Part shown: positions 7,760-16,272 of the stretch, in pieces
Layout: the number at the start of each line of letters is the position of its first letter
Position numbering within the stretch: the stretch's first letter is position 1
Assembly (NCBI GenBank): GCA_002869695.1
Contig: PKUD01000078.1
Location: forward strand, 1 to 44,939
Origin: Desulfuromonas sp.
Lineage (GTDB): Bacteria > Desulfobacterota > Desulfuromonadia > Desulfuromonadales > Geopsychrobacteraceae
Direction of reading: 5' to 3'
Length of the DNA stretch: 44,939 bases
Translations under genes and position numbers: made by a program
The notes under the pieces: generated by a model
The model's database searches: none
What the model was told of the DNA's origin: nothing
Seen by the model: only the letters and a program-made list of their open reading frames with translations

Positions 7760-9475
7760 ATGAACAGACTCGTCTTTCTTTGCCTGCTGTTTTTTCTCTC
7801 TGCCCCGGTTTCAGGGTTTGCTCAGATTCCGCAGTCCATGGCCGATGACTTTTCACCTCTGGACGGCTATGTCATCATGCCGGTCGATCAGGAGTACCTG
7901 GTCGATCTGGATGCGTCGAAAGGACTGCGTGAAGGGGATATCCTGACCCTGGTCGAGCAGGGAGAGAAGGTGATTCACCCGGTGACCAAGGAGATTCTCG
8001 GTTCCCTCGACCGGGCCAAGGGGTTTCTCCAGGTGACCCGCTTGAAGGCGGGTTATGCCTATGCCCGGCTGTTAAGCGCTGATATCGTTCCGCAAAAGGG
8101 GGATCCTATTCGGCGGTATGAACAGGTTCCGGCACAAATCACGGGATTGCAGAGCCCCCTTGACACCGAACTGAAAGCCACACTGCCCCATCTGGAATGG
8201 CTGGATGAGGTTACGAGCGAAACTCCTCAGCTCGTCTTTGGTCTGGTGGGAAAACGGCTGGTGGTCAAGGATAGTGCAGGAATGGTCTTGAAAAGCTATC
8301 CTTTCCTGGGAGAGGAACCCGCACTGATTTCGCCACCGGTTGAAACGCACGTTGCATCTGCACCTGTGGCAGCAAGTGCTCCAAGCATTGCACCGGCAGC
8401 AGGTCCTGTCGGGATTCCGACGGCGGGGATTGTCCCTGCGGATGGCTCGGCGCAGAAGTCCCAAACCCCGGCTATTATCCAGCAGGCCAAGCAGGAGAGC
8501 GGCCTCTGGATGGGACCGAACCTGCGTGGCAATCAGGTCGGTTTTTCTGTCGGTGATTTTGACGGTGATGGGCGGCAGGAAACCGCAATTGCCACCGAGG
8601 ACTATCTACTGATCAATGAACTCGTTCAGGGCGTGCTGACTCAGGAGGCGAAGGTCGAGTTTGCCAAAGGAACCTCTCTGTTGAGTGTCGATACCATCGA
8701 CCTTGACGGCAACGGGTTGCCTGAACTCTATCTGAGTGCCGCCAGCGGCAACAAACTGAGTTCGCAAGTGGTTGAATTCAGCAATGGCAGCTACAAGAAC
8801 ACGATCTCAGGCATGCCCTGGTTTTTCCGGGTTGGTGAGTTGCCGGGTGAGGGGCGTACTCTGCTGGCGCAACCGGTCGCAGAAGGGGAAGATCCGTATA
8901 GCGAAAACATGTTCCGGGTACTCCGTTCCGGCAATGAACTGACGGAAGGACAAAGTGTACCGCTTGCCAAGGAGGTCAATGTCTTCAGCTTTCTGCCCCT
9001 TGCTGATGCAGAGGGTCAGCAGCTCTATGCCTACCTGACCAAGGGGGACTACCTGAAAGTGATTACTGCCACGGGTGACGACCTCTGGGAATCGAGTGAA
9101 TACTTTGGCGGTTCAAAGGTCAGCTTTTATGCAACGGATCCGGATGGCCAGGAGCTGGTGACCCCGGTCTATGTTCAGCAACGACTGCTTAAAACCACCA
9201 ACGGTGACATTATCTCAGCCCAGAATGAAGGGAACAGAACGCTCCAGCGGTTCCGCACCTATCAGAAAAGCCGGATCGTTGCCTTGGGCTGGAACGGATT
9301 TGCGATGCAGGAGCGCTGGCGGACAGCTGACCAGGAAGGGTACCTGGCCGATTTTGCCCTGGCGGATGCTGATAACGATGGCCAGGTCGAACTGGTTACG
9401 TTGATGCAGTACCAGAGGAAAAATTTGATCAGAAAAGGCCGTTCGACGGTTGTGATTTACGAATTGAATCCCTGA
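7760..9475 (+). CDS. Secreted FG-GAP/VCBS-repeat protein
   Basis: This 571-residue protein has a signal peptide (cleavage near GFA-QI). Residues 30-120 contain a domain around LREGDILTLVEQGEKV and VTRLKAGYAYARLL that resembles the FlgT-C-type beta domain. An Ala/Pro-rich linker follows (about 195-235). The C-terminal half carries calcium-binding FG-GAP-like signatures: DFDGDGRQE (about 263), DLDGNGLPE (about 313) and DADNDGQVE (about 535), pointing to a beta-propeller. Such proteins are periplasmic or surface-exposed. It follows the porin but has its own start region after a terminator. The function is unknown. Confidence 0.7.
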   Translation: MNRLVFLCLLFFLSAPVSGFAQIPQSMADDFSPLDGYVIMPVDQEYLVDLDASKGLREGDILTLVEQGEKVIHPVTKEILGSLDRAKGFLQVTRLKAGYAYARLLSADIVPQKGDPIRRYEQVPAQITGLQSPLDTELKATLPHLEWLDEVTSETPQLVFGLVGKRLVVKDSAGMVLKSYPFLGEEPALISPPVETHVASAPVAASAPSIAPAAGPVGIPTAGIVPADGSAQKSQTPAIIQQAKQESGLWMGPNLRGNQVGFSVGDFDGDGRQETAIATEDYLLINELVQGVLTQEAKVEFAKGTSLLSVDTIDLDGNGLPELYLSAASGNKLSSQVVEFSNGSYKNTISGMPWFFRVGELPGEGRTLLAQPVAEGEDPYSENMFRVLRSGNELTEGQSVPLAKEVNVFSFLPLADAEGQQLYAYLTKGDYLKVITATGDDLWESSEYFGGSKVSFYATDPDGQELVTPVYVQQRLLKTTNGDIISAQNEGNRTLQRFRTYQKSRIVALGWNGFAMQERWRTADQEGYLADFALADADNDGQVELVTLMQYQRKNLIRKGRSTVVIYELNP

Positions 9476-9498
9476 TCTGCCATAGGAGATAAACAGCA

Positions 9499-9543
9499 AA
9501 CAGGCTAAGTCCCTGCGGAAGAGGGGCTTAGCCTGTTTTTTCG
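9499..9543 (+). terminator. Rho-independent terminator after the FG-GAP gene
   Basis: An ACAGGCTAAG/CTTAGCCTGT stem, extended by a CCCT/AGGG pairing around a short loop, is followed by a T run. It lies between the FG-GAP gene and the convergent small lipoprotein gene. Confidence 0.85.
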
Positions 9544-9577
9544 GTTAAGAAATGGGTAGAAATGTCAGCTAAGGACT

Positions 9578-9721
9578 TTAGTGACCATGTCTGTCGACAT
9601 CAAACTCATAACCACATGAGGGGCACTTGACTCTGATGTTTTCACTGGTCAGGCCGCCGGCACAGGCCGTCAACGAAACTGCAAATGCTGAAATCAGGAC
9701 CCAGAAAACCAACTTTTTCAT
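9578..9721 (-). CDS. Small lipoprotein with CPSCGYEFDVD motif (paralogue)
   Basis: This 47-residue protein is read from an ATG at 9721, with a good AAGGAG site just upstream. It has a signal peptide and lipobox (LTAC; lipidated Cys20), then a short mature part with VKCPSCGYEFDVDRHGH. It is clearly related to the 44-residue lipoprotein at 6255, differing mainly in the signal sequence and in the His-containing tail. It points toward the FG-GAP gene and is separated from it by a terminator. A role in metal or thiol handling at the membrane is only a guess from the CxxC and His residues. Confidence 0.65.
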   Translation of the reverse strand: MKKLVFWVLISAFAVSLTACAGGLTSENIRVKCPSCGYEFDVDRHGH

Positions 9722-9890
9722 AACGAGCTCCTTACGGTGATATGGTTAAATGTTTGTTGAGTAAGGTAGTGTATGTTCAGATTACACCTGTTTCGCGTCG
9801 ATTCAAGGGAGATAATCATTATATTTTACTCATGGACAGGTCTCCCTCTGTCCCTGTCACGTCCTTCTCTTTGAAGAGTTCAATGTCCGT

Positions 9891-11669
9891 ATGGCTTTAA
9901 TCAGTTTAAGAGATATTTCCCTGGCCTTTGGTGGGCCGAAGTTGCTCGATAATGCATCTCTGCAGGTTGAGACGGGTGACCGGATCTGCCTGCTGGGCCG
10001 CAACGGGGCAGGGAAGTCAACCCTGCTGAGGTTGATCGACCAGCAGTTCCCCGCCGACAGCGGAGTTATTGATCGGCAGCAGGGATTGCGGGTTGCGTTG
10101 GTCGACCAGGAGGTCCCAGCTCAACTGCGTGGGAAGGTACGGGAGATCATTCGGCCCGCTCGGCCGACAGCCGACAACTGGCAGGATGAGCACGGGATTA
10201 GCCAGATCCTGTCCCATCTACAGCTGGATGGCGACGCCGATATCGCCACCCTTTCCGGAGGGATGAAAAGAAGGGTTCTGCTGGCCCAGGCGCTGGCCAG
10301 CGAGCCGGACATCCTGCTGCTCGACGAACCGACCAACCACCTTGACATCGCCACGATCGACTGGCTGGAAGAGTTTCTGCTGCGGTTGCGCACCACCTTG
10401 ATGTTCGTCAGTCATGACCGGATGTTTGCCCGCAGGCTGGCGACCCGGATTGTCGAGCTGGATCGAGGGCGACTCTATGATTTCCGCTGCGGTTACGATG
10501 AGTTTCTGCAGCGACGCGATGAGCTGCTCAACGCCGAACAAAAAGAGTGGGCGCGCTTCGACCAGAAGCTGGCCGAGGAGGAGATCTGGATCCGCAAGGG
10601 CATCAAGGCCCGCCGGACCAGGAACGAAGGGCGGGTGCGCGCTCTGCAGAAAATGCGTGAAGAGCGCAATAAACGGCGGGAGCGGACCGGCAAGGTGCGC
10701 ATGCAACTGCAGAGTGGTGAGCGGAGCGGACAGCTGGTCGCAGAGGCGGACCGGGTTTCATTCAGCTACGGTGAAGACCAGGTGATCAGCGAGTTGTCCG
10801 TGCGGATCATGCGTGGTGACCGGATCGGCATTATCGGACCGAACGGTGCGGGAAAATCGACCCTGCTGAAGCTGTTGCTCGGTCAACTGGAACCGACCGG
10901 AGGGATTTTGAAGCACGGGACCAATCTGCAGGTCGTCTATTACGATCAGCTGCGGGAGCAGCTGGACGAAGCGAAAACCGTGCAGCAGAACCTGGCCGGA
11001 ACGCAGGATCAGATCCTGATCGGCGGCAAGCCGCGGCATGTCATCGGCTATCTGCAGGATTTTCTCTTCTCCCCGGAGCGTGCGCGGACGCCGGTCAAGG
11101 TCCTGTCGGGCGGGGAACGAAACCGGCTACTGCTGGCACGGCTGTTTACCCGGCCGGCCAACCTGCTGGTGCTTGATGAGCCGACCAATGATCTGGATGT
11201 CGAGACTCTCGACCTGCTCGAAGAGCTGATCATGGAGTTTCAGGGAACGGTGCTGCTGGTCAGCCATGACCGGACTTTCCTCAACAACCTGGTGACCAGT
11301 TGCCTGGTGTGTGACGGCAGCGGCGCCGTTACGGAATCGGTGGGGGGCTATGATGACTGGCTGATGCAGCAGCGGAAGGCCGTCACCAGGGAGAAACCTT
11401 CGGCGGGAAAAAAGCGGGAGAAACCGAAAGCAGCACGCCAGAGAAAATTGACCTTCAAAGAGAGGCATGAACTGGCCGAGCTGCCGGGGTTGATAGAGCA
11501 GTTGGAAACTGAACAGGCTGAACTGCATGAGAGAATGGCTGATCCTTCTTTTTATCAGCAGTTGGACGGGTCAGCAATCAGCGCTGTACAGCTGCGGTTA
11601 CAGGAGATTGGTGCTCTTCTCGAGGGCTACTACCAGCGCTGGGAAGAATTGGAGGCCATCCCGGAGTGA
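9891..11669 (+). CDS. uup: ABC-F family ATPase, Uup type
   Basis: This 592-residue soluble protein has two ATP-binding cassettes and no membrane segment, as in the ABC-F group that acts on ribosomes. Cassette 1 has Walker A GRNGAGKST, signature LSGGMKRR and Walker B LLLDEPTNHLD. Cassette 2 has GPNGAGKST, LSGGERNR and LLVLDEPTNDLD. The linker between them (about residues 200-275) is charged and helical. The C-terminal 80 residues (LTFKERHELAELPGLIEQLE and onward) form the coiled coil typical of Uup, which contributes to DNA or ribosome binding. It stands alone, with no operon partner. Confidence 0.9.
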   Translation: MALISLRDISLAFGGPKLLDNASLQVETGDRICLLGRNGAGKSTLLRLIDQQFPADSGVIDRQQGLRVALVDQEVPAQLRGKVREIIRPARPTADNWQDEHGISQILSHLQLDGDADIATLSGGMKRRVLLAQALASEPDILLLDEPTNHLDIATIDWLEEFLLRLRTTLMFVSHDRMFARRLATRIVELDRGRLYDFRCGYDEFLQRRDELLNAEQKEWARFDQKLAEEEIWIRKGIKARRTRNEGRVRALQKMREERNKRRERTGKVRMQLQSGERSGQLVAEADRVSFSYGEDQVISELSVRIMRGDRIGIIGPNGAGKSTLLKLLLGQLEPTGGILKHGTNLQVVYYDQLREQLDEAKTVQQNLAGTQDQILIGGKPRHVIGYLQDFLFSPERARTPVKVLSGGERNRLLLARLFTRPANLLVLDEPTNDLDVETLDLLEELIMEFQGTVLLVSHDRTFLNNLVTSCLVCDGSGAVTESVGGYDDWLMQQRKAVTREKPSAGKKREKPKAARQRKLTFKERHELAELPGLIEQLETEQAELHERMADPSFYQQLDGSAISAVQLRLQEIGALLEGYYQRWEELEAIPE

Positions 11670-11725
11670 TCGTCAAGGAAGGCAGCTGGAATTCAGGACC
11701 AAGCACTGAGCACCAGCTCAACCCT

Positions 11726-12037
11726 CTACTGATACCACGGGCAGCACCTGCTGCTACGATGGTGACAGGTCAAGTCTTTTGGCCAGAGCGAAAGCTTCAA
11801 CGCGTCCGTTCTGGTGCAATGAACTCCCGCTGTTTCCACCCTGCAGATCGCTGAATTCATCTCCGGTAAGCAATTGCAGCAGCGTGATTCCGCAAAACCG
11901 TCATCGACCGGTTCACCCTCTGCAGACAGCCGGCGCGTTTGCAATTCTTCCAAGACTCCAATATCGAGGCTATCATCAGCCATCAGTAAATTGCCGAGCC
12001 CCATGATCCCTGTTCTTCCGTTGTCCTGGTCAGACAT
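11726..12037 (-). pseudogene. Decayed hydrogenase maturation protease (HyaD/HycI-like)
   Basis: On the minus strand from 12037 the frame begins with a good match to the start of nickel-hydrogenase C-terminal endopeptidases (IMGLGNLLMADDSLDIGVLEEL; family pattern GxGNxLxxDDxxGxxVxxxL). About 40 residues in, at VDDG, similarity leaves this frame. It resumes in another frame as GITLLQLLTGDEFSDL, matching the GGTAG-x-LLxLL region. A later fragment (EAFALAKRLDLSPS) resembles the usual C-terminal part. Much of the middle is missing, so I read this as a frameshifted and deleted remnant. It lies next to, and opposite in direction to, hypABCDE, fitting a former hydrogenase locus. The rest of the gap 11670-12168 shows nothing clear. 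Confidence 0.6.
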
Positions 12038-12168
12038 TCATACCGGATCGATGCTCCCCTTTGCTGTTTACAGATAAAGGGTTTGTTGTGGATGTGTTTA
12101 CGTTATTATATTAAACAGTTGTTGCAGAGCGATGGTGGAAGACTCCATCCGGCTGTAAAGGAAAAAAA

Positions 12169-12510
12169 TTGCACGAACTTGGGATTGCGCAGAGTATTGT
12201 AGAAATAGCCGAAAAGAATGCCCGGCAGCAGGGAGCTAAGAGGGTTCTTACGGTGACCGTCGAAGTTGGAGTCCTCGCCGGAGTGCTGCCGGAAGCACTT
12301 GAGTTCTGTTTTGATGCCTGCTGCCGGGAGACCCTGCTGGAAGGCAGCCGGTTGCGGATTCAGCAGATCCCCGCTCGAGCTAGATGCCGTGACTGTCACC
12401 AGGAATATGAGCTAAAAAGTTTTTTTGATAACTGTCCCGCCTGTGACAGCACTGTCGGCGATCAGCTGAGCGGCGAGGAACTGCGGATCAAGGAAATGGA
12501 GATAGACTGA
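12169..12510 (+). CDS. hypA: Hydrogenase nickel incorporation protein HypA
   Basis: This 113-residue metallochaperone delivers nickel to [NiFe]-hydrogenase together with HypB. The start is TTG at 12169, supported by AAAGGA upstream and by the invariant family start MHELGIAQ, in which His2 binds nickel. The zinc site is formed by CRDC and CPAC (about residues 74-95). The length is normal. It ends one base before hypB, so the two are translationally linked. It begins the hypABCDE run. Confidence 0.95.
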   Translation: MHELGIAQSIVEIAEKNARQQGAKRVLTVTVEVGVLAGVLPEALEFCFDACCRETLLEGSRLRIQQIPARARCRDCHQEYELKSFFDNCPACDSTVGDQLSGEELRIKEMEID

Positions 12511-12511
12511 T

Positions 12512-13246
12512 ATGTGTATCGATTGCGGCTGTGCCGGCCCCGACCCTCATCACCATCACGATGAACCCCAATTGGGGAAAACGGTTCGGATCGAAGAAGA
12601 TTTGCTGGCCAAAAATGATCGGCTGGCGGCCGGAAATCGCAGACTCTTCGACGGACATGGCCTGTTTGTGCTCAACCTGGTCAGTTCGCCCGGTTCCGGA
12701 AAAACCACGATTCTTGAAAAGACCCTGGGCGATCTCAAGAAAAAGCTGGCTTTTGCAGTGCTGGAGGGCGACCAACAGACCTCAAATGATGCGGATCGGA
12801 TCGCAGCCACAGGGGTTCCCTCTCATCAGATCAACACCGGCGCCGGCTGTCATCTGGATGCGCACATGGTCGGGCACGGCGTGGAGCACCTTGATCTTGC
12901 CGGAACCGATATCCTGATGATCGAGAATGTTGGCAATCTGGTCTGCCCGGCCTCTTTTGACCTGGGAGAGGATTTCAAAGTGTCCGTGCTTTCGGTGACC
13001 GAAGGGGAAGATAAGCCGCTCAAATATCCACAAATGTTTCGCGCCAGCGATGTGTTGCTGATCAACAAGATTGACCTGTTGCCGCACCTGCGATTTGATT
13101 TGGAAAAATGTAAGGAATATGCCCGCAGGATTCACCCGGGGATTCGTATTCTGGAAATTTCCTGCTACAGCGGCGAAGGTCTCGAGCCGTGGTATCAATG
13201 GCTGTGCGAGCAGGTCGCGAGGAAAAAAGCAGCGCAGGGCAAGTGA
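12512..13246 (+). CDS. hypB: Hydrogenase nickel incorporation GTPase HypB
   Basis: This 244-residue G3E GTPase drives nickel insertion. The N-terminus has the high-affinity metal motif MCIDCGC and a short histidine stretch (HHHH, about residues 11-14), a modest nickel-storage tail. The GTPase core has the P-loop SSPGSGKTT, the metal site HLDAHM, ENVGNLVCP, and NKIDLL for guanine. The length fits the family. It follows hypA at a one-base gap and is about 50 bases before hypC. Confidence 0.95.
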   Translation: MCIDCGCAGPDPHHHHDEPQLGKTVRIEEDLLAKNDRLAAGNRRLFDGHGLFVLNLVSSPGSGKTTILEKTLGDLKKKLAFAVLEGDQQTSNDADRIAATGVPSHQINTGAGCHLDAHMVGHGVEHLDLAGTDILMIENVGNLVCPASFDLGEDFKVSVLSVTEGEDKPLKYPQMFRASDVLLINKIDLLPHLRFDLEKCKEYARRIHPGIRILEISCYSGEGLEPWYQWLCEQVARKKAAQGK

Positions 13247-13298
13247 TGCCGGGTACGGAGTTTGTCTGGTTTGACGATTGGCCTCAGGAGTCAATTCT

Positions 13299-13532
13299 AT
13301 GTGCTTAGCCGTTCCAATGCAGGTTGCAGAAATCCTTGCCGGGACCGCCGTCTGCGAAGTGGACGGGGTGCGCCGTGAGGCAAGTCTGATGATGCTCGAT
13401 GACGTCGCGGTCGGTGACTATGTGTTGATCCATGCCGGTTTTGCCATCGAGAAGATAGACCCGGTTGAGGCGGAAAAAACCTTGGAGATCTTTCGCCAGG
13501 TGCTCGATGCCGGTGGTGGGATCGATACGTGA
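13299..13532 (+). CDS. hypC: Hydrogenase assembly chaperone HypC
   Basis: This is a small chaperone of 77 residues that carries the Fe(CN)2CO unit with HypD and hands it to the hydrogenase large subunit. The ATG at 13299 is chosen because family members start MCLAVP with an essential Cys2, and an AGGAG site lies upstream; the frame itself is open slightly further. Residues 15-55 show the family beta-barrel pattern (DVAVGDYVLIHAGFAIEKID). Its TGA overlaps the GTG of hypD. Confidence 0.94.
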   Translation: MCLAVPMQVAEILAGTAVCEVDGVRREASLMMLDDVAVGDYVLIHAGFAIEKIDPVEAEKTLEIFRQVLDAGGGIDT

Positions 13533-14620
13533 AGTACAGCAGCGAATACCGCGATCCACAGCTGGCAGCAGCCATGGTGACAGCGATTGCGGCCGAGGTG
13601 GCGGATTATGCCGGGACCATGGTCCTGATGGAGGTCTGCGGAACCCACACCATGTCGATCTATCAGCATGGTATCCGCTCCCTGTTGCCTGAACAGATCC
13701 GGTTGGTCTCCGGTCCGGGTTGCCCGGTCTGTGTCACGCCGATCAGATACGTCGATCGTGCGGTGGCATACGCCCGCCAGCCCGAGAGCATCATAGCCAC
13801 CTTCGGCGATATGATCCGGGTGCCAGGTTCGAGCAGCAGCCTGTTGCGGGAAAAGGCGATGGGCGCCGCTGTGCAGATCGTTTACTCCCCTCTCGATGCG
13901 GTCAAACTTGCTGAAAATAATCCCGGCAAGCAGGTCATCTTCCTCGGAATCGGGTTCGAGACGACGGCACCGACCATCGCTGGCTCCATTCTCGAGGCAG
14001 CGCGGTGCGGTGTGGATAATTATGCCGTGTTTTGCAGCCACAAGACCATGCCGGCACCGATGGCGGTTTTGACTGCTGACCCGTATCTGCAGGTGGCCGG
14101 CTACCTTTGCCCGGCCCACGTCAGCGCAGTGATCGGTGCGGAGGCTTATCGACCGCTGGTCGAAGAGTACCAGGTGCCCTGCGTGGTGACGGGTTTCGAG
14201 CCCCTTGACATGCTGCGGGGAATTCAGCTGCTGGCGCAGCAGGTGGTCGATGGCCGTGCTGAAGTGGAGAATGAATACCAACGGATCGTCAAGCCGGAGG
14301 GGAATCTGCGCGCCTTGGAAATTCTGCGGCAGGTTTTTGAACCCTGTGATGCAGACTGGCGGGGGATCGGGCCGATTGCCGGCAGCGGACTGAGGATCCG
14401 TGAGGAATTTGCCGCCTTCGATGCCGAGCGGCGGTTTCATGTGGCGGTCGAAGAACCACGGGAGCAGAAGGGCTGTCTCTGTGGAGAAATTCTCAAGGGG
14501 AAGGTGACGCCAAAGGATTGTCCGCTGTTTCGCAGGGGCTGTACCCCGGAGAATCCGGTGGGTGCCTGCATGGTCAGCAGCGAAGGAACCTGCGCGGCGG
14601 AGTATAAATACGGCTGCTGA
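13529..14620 (+). CDS. hypD: Hydrogenase formation protein HypD
   Basis: This 363-residue iron-sulfur protein is the scaffold on which the Fe(CN)2CO cofactor is built. It shows the conserved motifs MEVCGTHT, SGPGCPVCVTP, GFETTAP and FCSHKTMP. The C-terminal cysteine set (CLCGEILKGK, DCPLFRRGCTP, CMVSSEGTC) binds a [4Fe-4S] cluster. It starts at GTG overlapping the hypC stop, indicating coupled translation. The length is typical. Confidence 0.95.
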   Translation: MKYSSEYRDPQLAAAMVTAIAAEVADYAGTMVLMEVCGTHTMSIYQHGIRSLLPEQIRLVSGPGCPVCVTPIRYVDRAVAYARQPESIIATFGDMIRVPGSSSSLLREKAMGAAVQIVYSPLDAVKLAENNPGKQVIFLGIGFETTAPTIAGSILEAARCGVDNYAVFCSHKTMPAPMAVLTADPYLQVAGYLCPAHVSAVIGAEAYRPLVEEYQVPCVVTGFEPLDMLRGIQLLAQQVVDGRAEVENEYQRIVKPEGNLRALEILRQVFEPCDADWRGIGPIAGSGLRIREEFAAFDAERRFHVAVEEPREQKGCLCGEILKGKVTPKDCPLFRRGCTPENPVGACMVSSEGTCAAEYKYGC

Positions 14621-14760
14621 GAATTCGTCACCGGTGTTGTTTCTCTTCCCTCACGGCTTAGGCGTTAGGTTTTACCTTTCAGTTTTAGAACGCTGGCAGC
14701 GGGGCCCATTGAGTTACATTCTGCGGCAGGTGAGATGACATATGCGCTTAAGGAGTTTTT

Positions 14761-15777
14761 GTGAGCAACGATATCATCCTGCTCGGGCACGGCAGTGGCG
14801 GAAAGCTCAGCCACCAGTTGCTCGATGAGCTGATTATTCCGACCCTTTCCCGGGTGGCGCAGCGAGATCAGAACGATTCCGCTGTGCTGGAAGGGATTGA
14901 GAGTAACCGGTTGGCATTCACCACCGATTCGTATGTGGTCGACCCGATCTTTTTTTCTGGCGGCAATATCGGCGATCTGGCGATCAACGGCACGATCAAC
15001 GATCTGGCCATGAGTGGTGCTTGCCCGTTGGCGATCAGCGTCGGATTGATCCTTGAAGAGGGGTTGCTGCTGGATGACCTGCGCCGCATCCTGGAGTCGA
15101 TGCGGCAGGCAGCCGAAGCGGCGGGGGTGGTAATCGTCACCGGTGATACCAAGGTCGTACCGCGTGGCAAGGGAGACAAGGTTTTTATTAACACCTCAGG
15201 GATCGGCGTGTTTGATCATGGCCTGCGGATCGGCGGAAGCGGGGCTCGGCCCGGGGACAAGGTGCTGATCAATGGGACCATCGGCGACCACGGTATGGCG
15301 GTCCTGGCCAGTCGCGAGGGACTGGAACTGGAGTCGGATATCGCGACCGACAGTGTCGCATTGAACGGCATGGTCAGTGACCTGCTGAATCAGTTCGGAG
15401 AGGCCATCCACGTGCTGCGTGATCCGACCCGTGGCGGAGTTGCCACCACTCTGAAGGAGATTGCTCTACAGTCGGGAGTTGATATCTGTCTGCAGGAAAA
15501 GGAGCTCCCTGTCAAAGAAGCCGTTGCCGGGGCCTGCGCCATCCTCGGACTGGACCCCATGTTTGTCGCCAACGAAGGCAAACTGCTGGTTTTTGTCGAC
15601 CCGCATCGGGCCGATGACGTATTGGCCGCCATGCGCCGCCGCCCGGAGGGGGAGCGGGCAGCGCTGATCGGCGAAGTTGAAGCGACGTCGACGGGTCGGG
15701 TGATGATGCGCACTGCAATTGGCGGACTGCGGGCCATAGAGATGCTGACCGGTGAGCAGTTGCCGCGAATCTGCTGA
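14761..15777 (+). CDS. hypE: Hydrogenase maturation protein HypE
   Basis: This 338-residue AIR-synthase-like enzyme dehydrates a C-terminal thiocarbamate to thiocyanate, the source of the cyanide ligands. The chain ends in PRIC, the functional C-terminal cysteine tail. HGSGGKLS at the start and the NGTIND/MSGACP region are family motifs. The start is GTG with an AAGGAG site 8-9 bases upstream. A gap of 140 bases separates it from hypD, with no clear gene in it. HypF, which supplies the carbamoyl group, is not found in this window. Confidence 0.95.
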   Translation: MSNDIILLGHGSGGKLSHQLLDELIIPTLSRVAQRDQNDSAVLEGIESNRLAFTTDSYVVDPIFFSGGNIGDLAINGTINDLAMSGACPLAISVGLILEEGLLLDDLRRILESMRQAAEAAGVVIVTGDTKVVPRGKGDKVFINTSGIGVFDHGLRIGGSGARPGDKVLINGTIGDHGMAVLASREGLELESDIATDSVALNGMVSDLLNQFGEAIHVLRDPTRGGVATTLKEIALQSGVDICLQEKELPVKEAVAGACAILGLDPMFVANEGKLLVFVDPHRADDVLAAMRRRPEGERAALIGEVEATSTGRVMMRTAIGGLRAIEMLTGEQLPRIC

Positions 15778-15893
15778 AGGAAGCCCTGCATATTGTGGCC
15801 TTTTGAACTGGTGCCGGGGCCCTGCCGGGTGGCCCGGGTCATTGCAATCTTCTATATCTGTGATATCTTAGGTTAAGCTATGGGAGGCGTGCG

Positions 15894-16088
15894 ATGATGA
15901 TTCGTGTCATGTACCCGAACGGTGACTACGATATGGTTCGTAATGATCTTCTCGATCTGCTGGTTGCCAATCATCGGGTGAAAAAGTTCAAGCGGTCGAG
16001 TGGCTGGATCGATATTGACCGGGAGAATGCCCGCTTGCGGACAGGCCCGAACCCTAAATGGGATGGAGTCGAGCGCAGAGTCTCCTGA
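15894..16088 (+). CDS. Small conserved-looking protein ending in a GxERR motif
   Basis: This 64-residue soluble, basic protein begins MIRVMYPNGDYDMV and ends WDGVERRVS. Its middle KKFKRSSGWIDI has the rhythm of a small beta-barrel. I recall similar short proteins in Geobacter-type genomes but know no function. A GGGAGG site precedes two adjacent ATG codons (15894 and 15897), and either may be used. It lies between hypE and a phosphatase gene, without overlap. The C-terminal ERR motif also occurs in PilZ-associated and signalling proteins, which is only a weak hint. Confidence 0.6.
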   Translation: MMIRVMYPNGDYDMVRNDLLDLLVANHRVKKFKRSSGWIDIDRENARLRTGPNPKWDGVERRVS

Positions 16089-16272
16089 TCATCAAAGAAA
16101 CGCGTAAAAAGAGTTTTTAGCCAGATCCGGGATCGTGACAGATGTTGCGGTCCTATTTTTTGTGTCGGTGAAAGCGAACTATACAGCGCCGGCTGTCTTT
16201 CTGGGCTGGCTGTGGCGCTATGCTGAGACCAGGCCTGGTTTTGTTTGCGGTCTGACACAGAATGGGAGACTG

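Noticed and set aside
12083-12112. Sigma-70 promoter for hypA (TTGTTG, 18 bases, TATATT)
   Set aside because: The -35 box is poor and the surrounding AT-rich stretch offers several equal choices; not strong enough to list.
16135-16272. N-terminal extension of the phosphoesterase
   Set aside because: The family begins a few residues before GDVHG; the extra part shows no domain and precedes the better ribosome-binding site.
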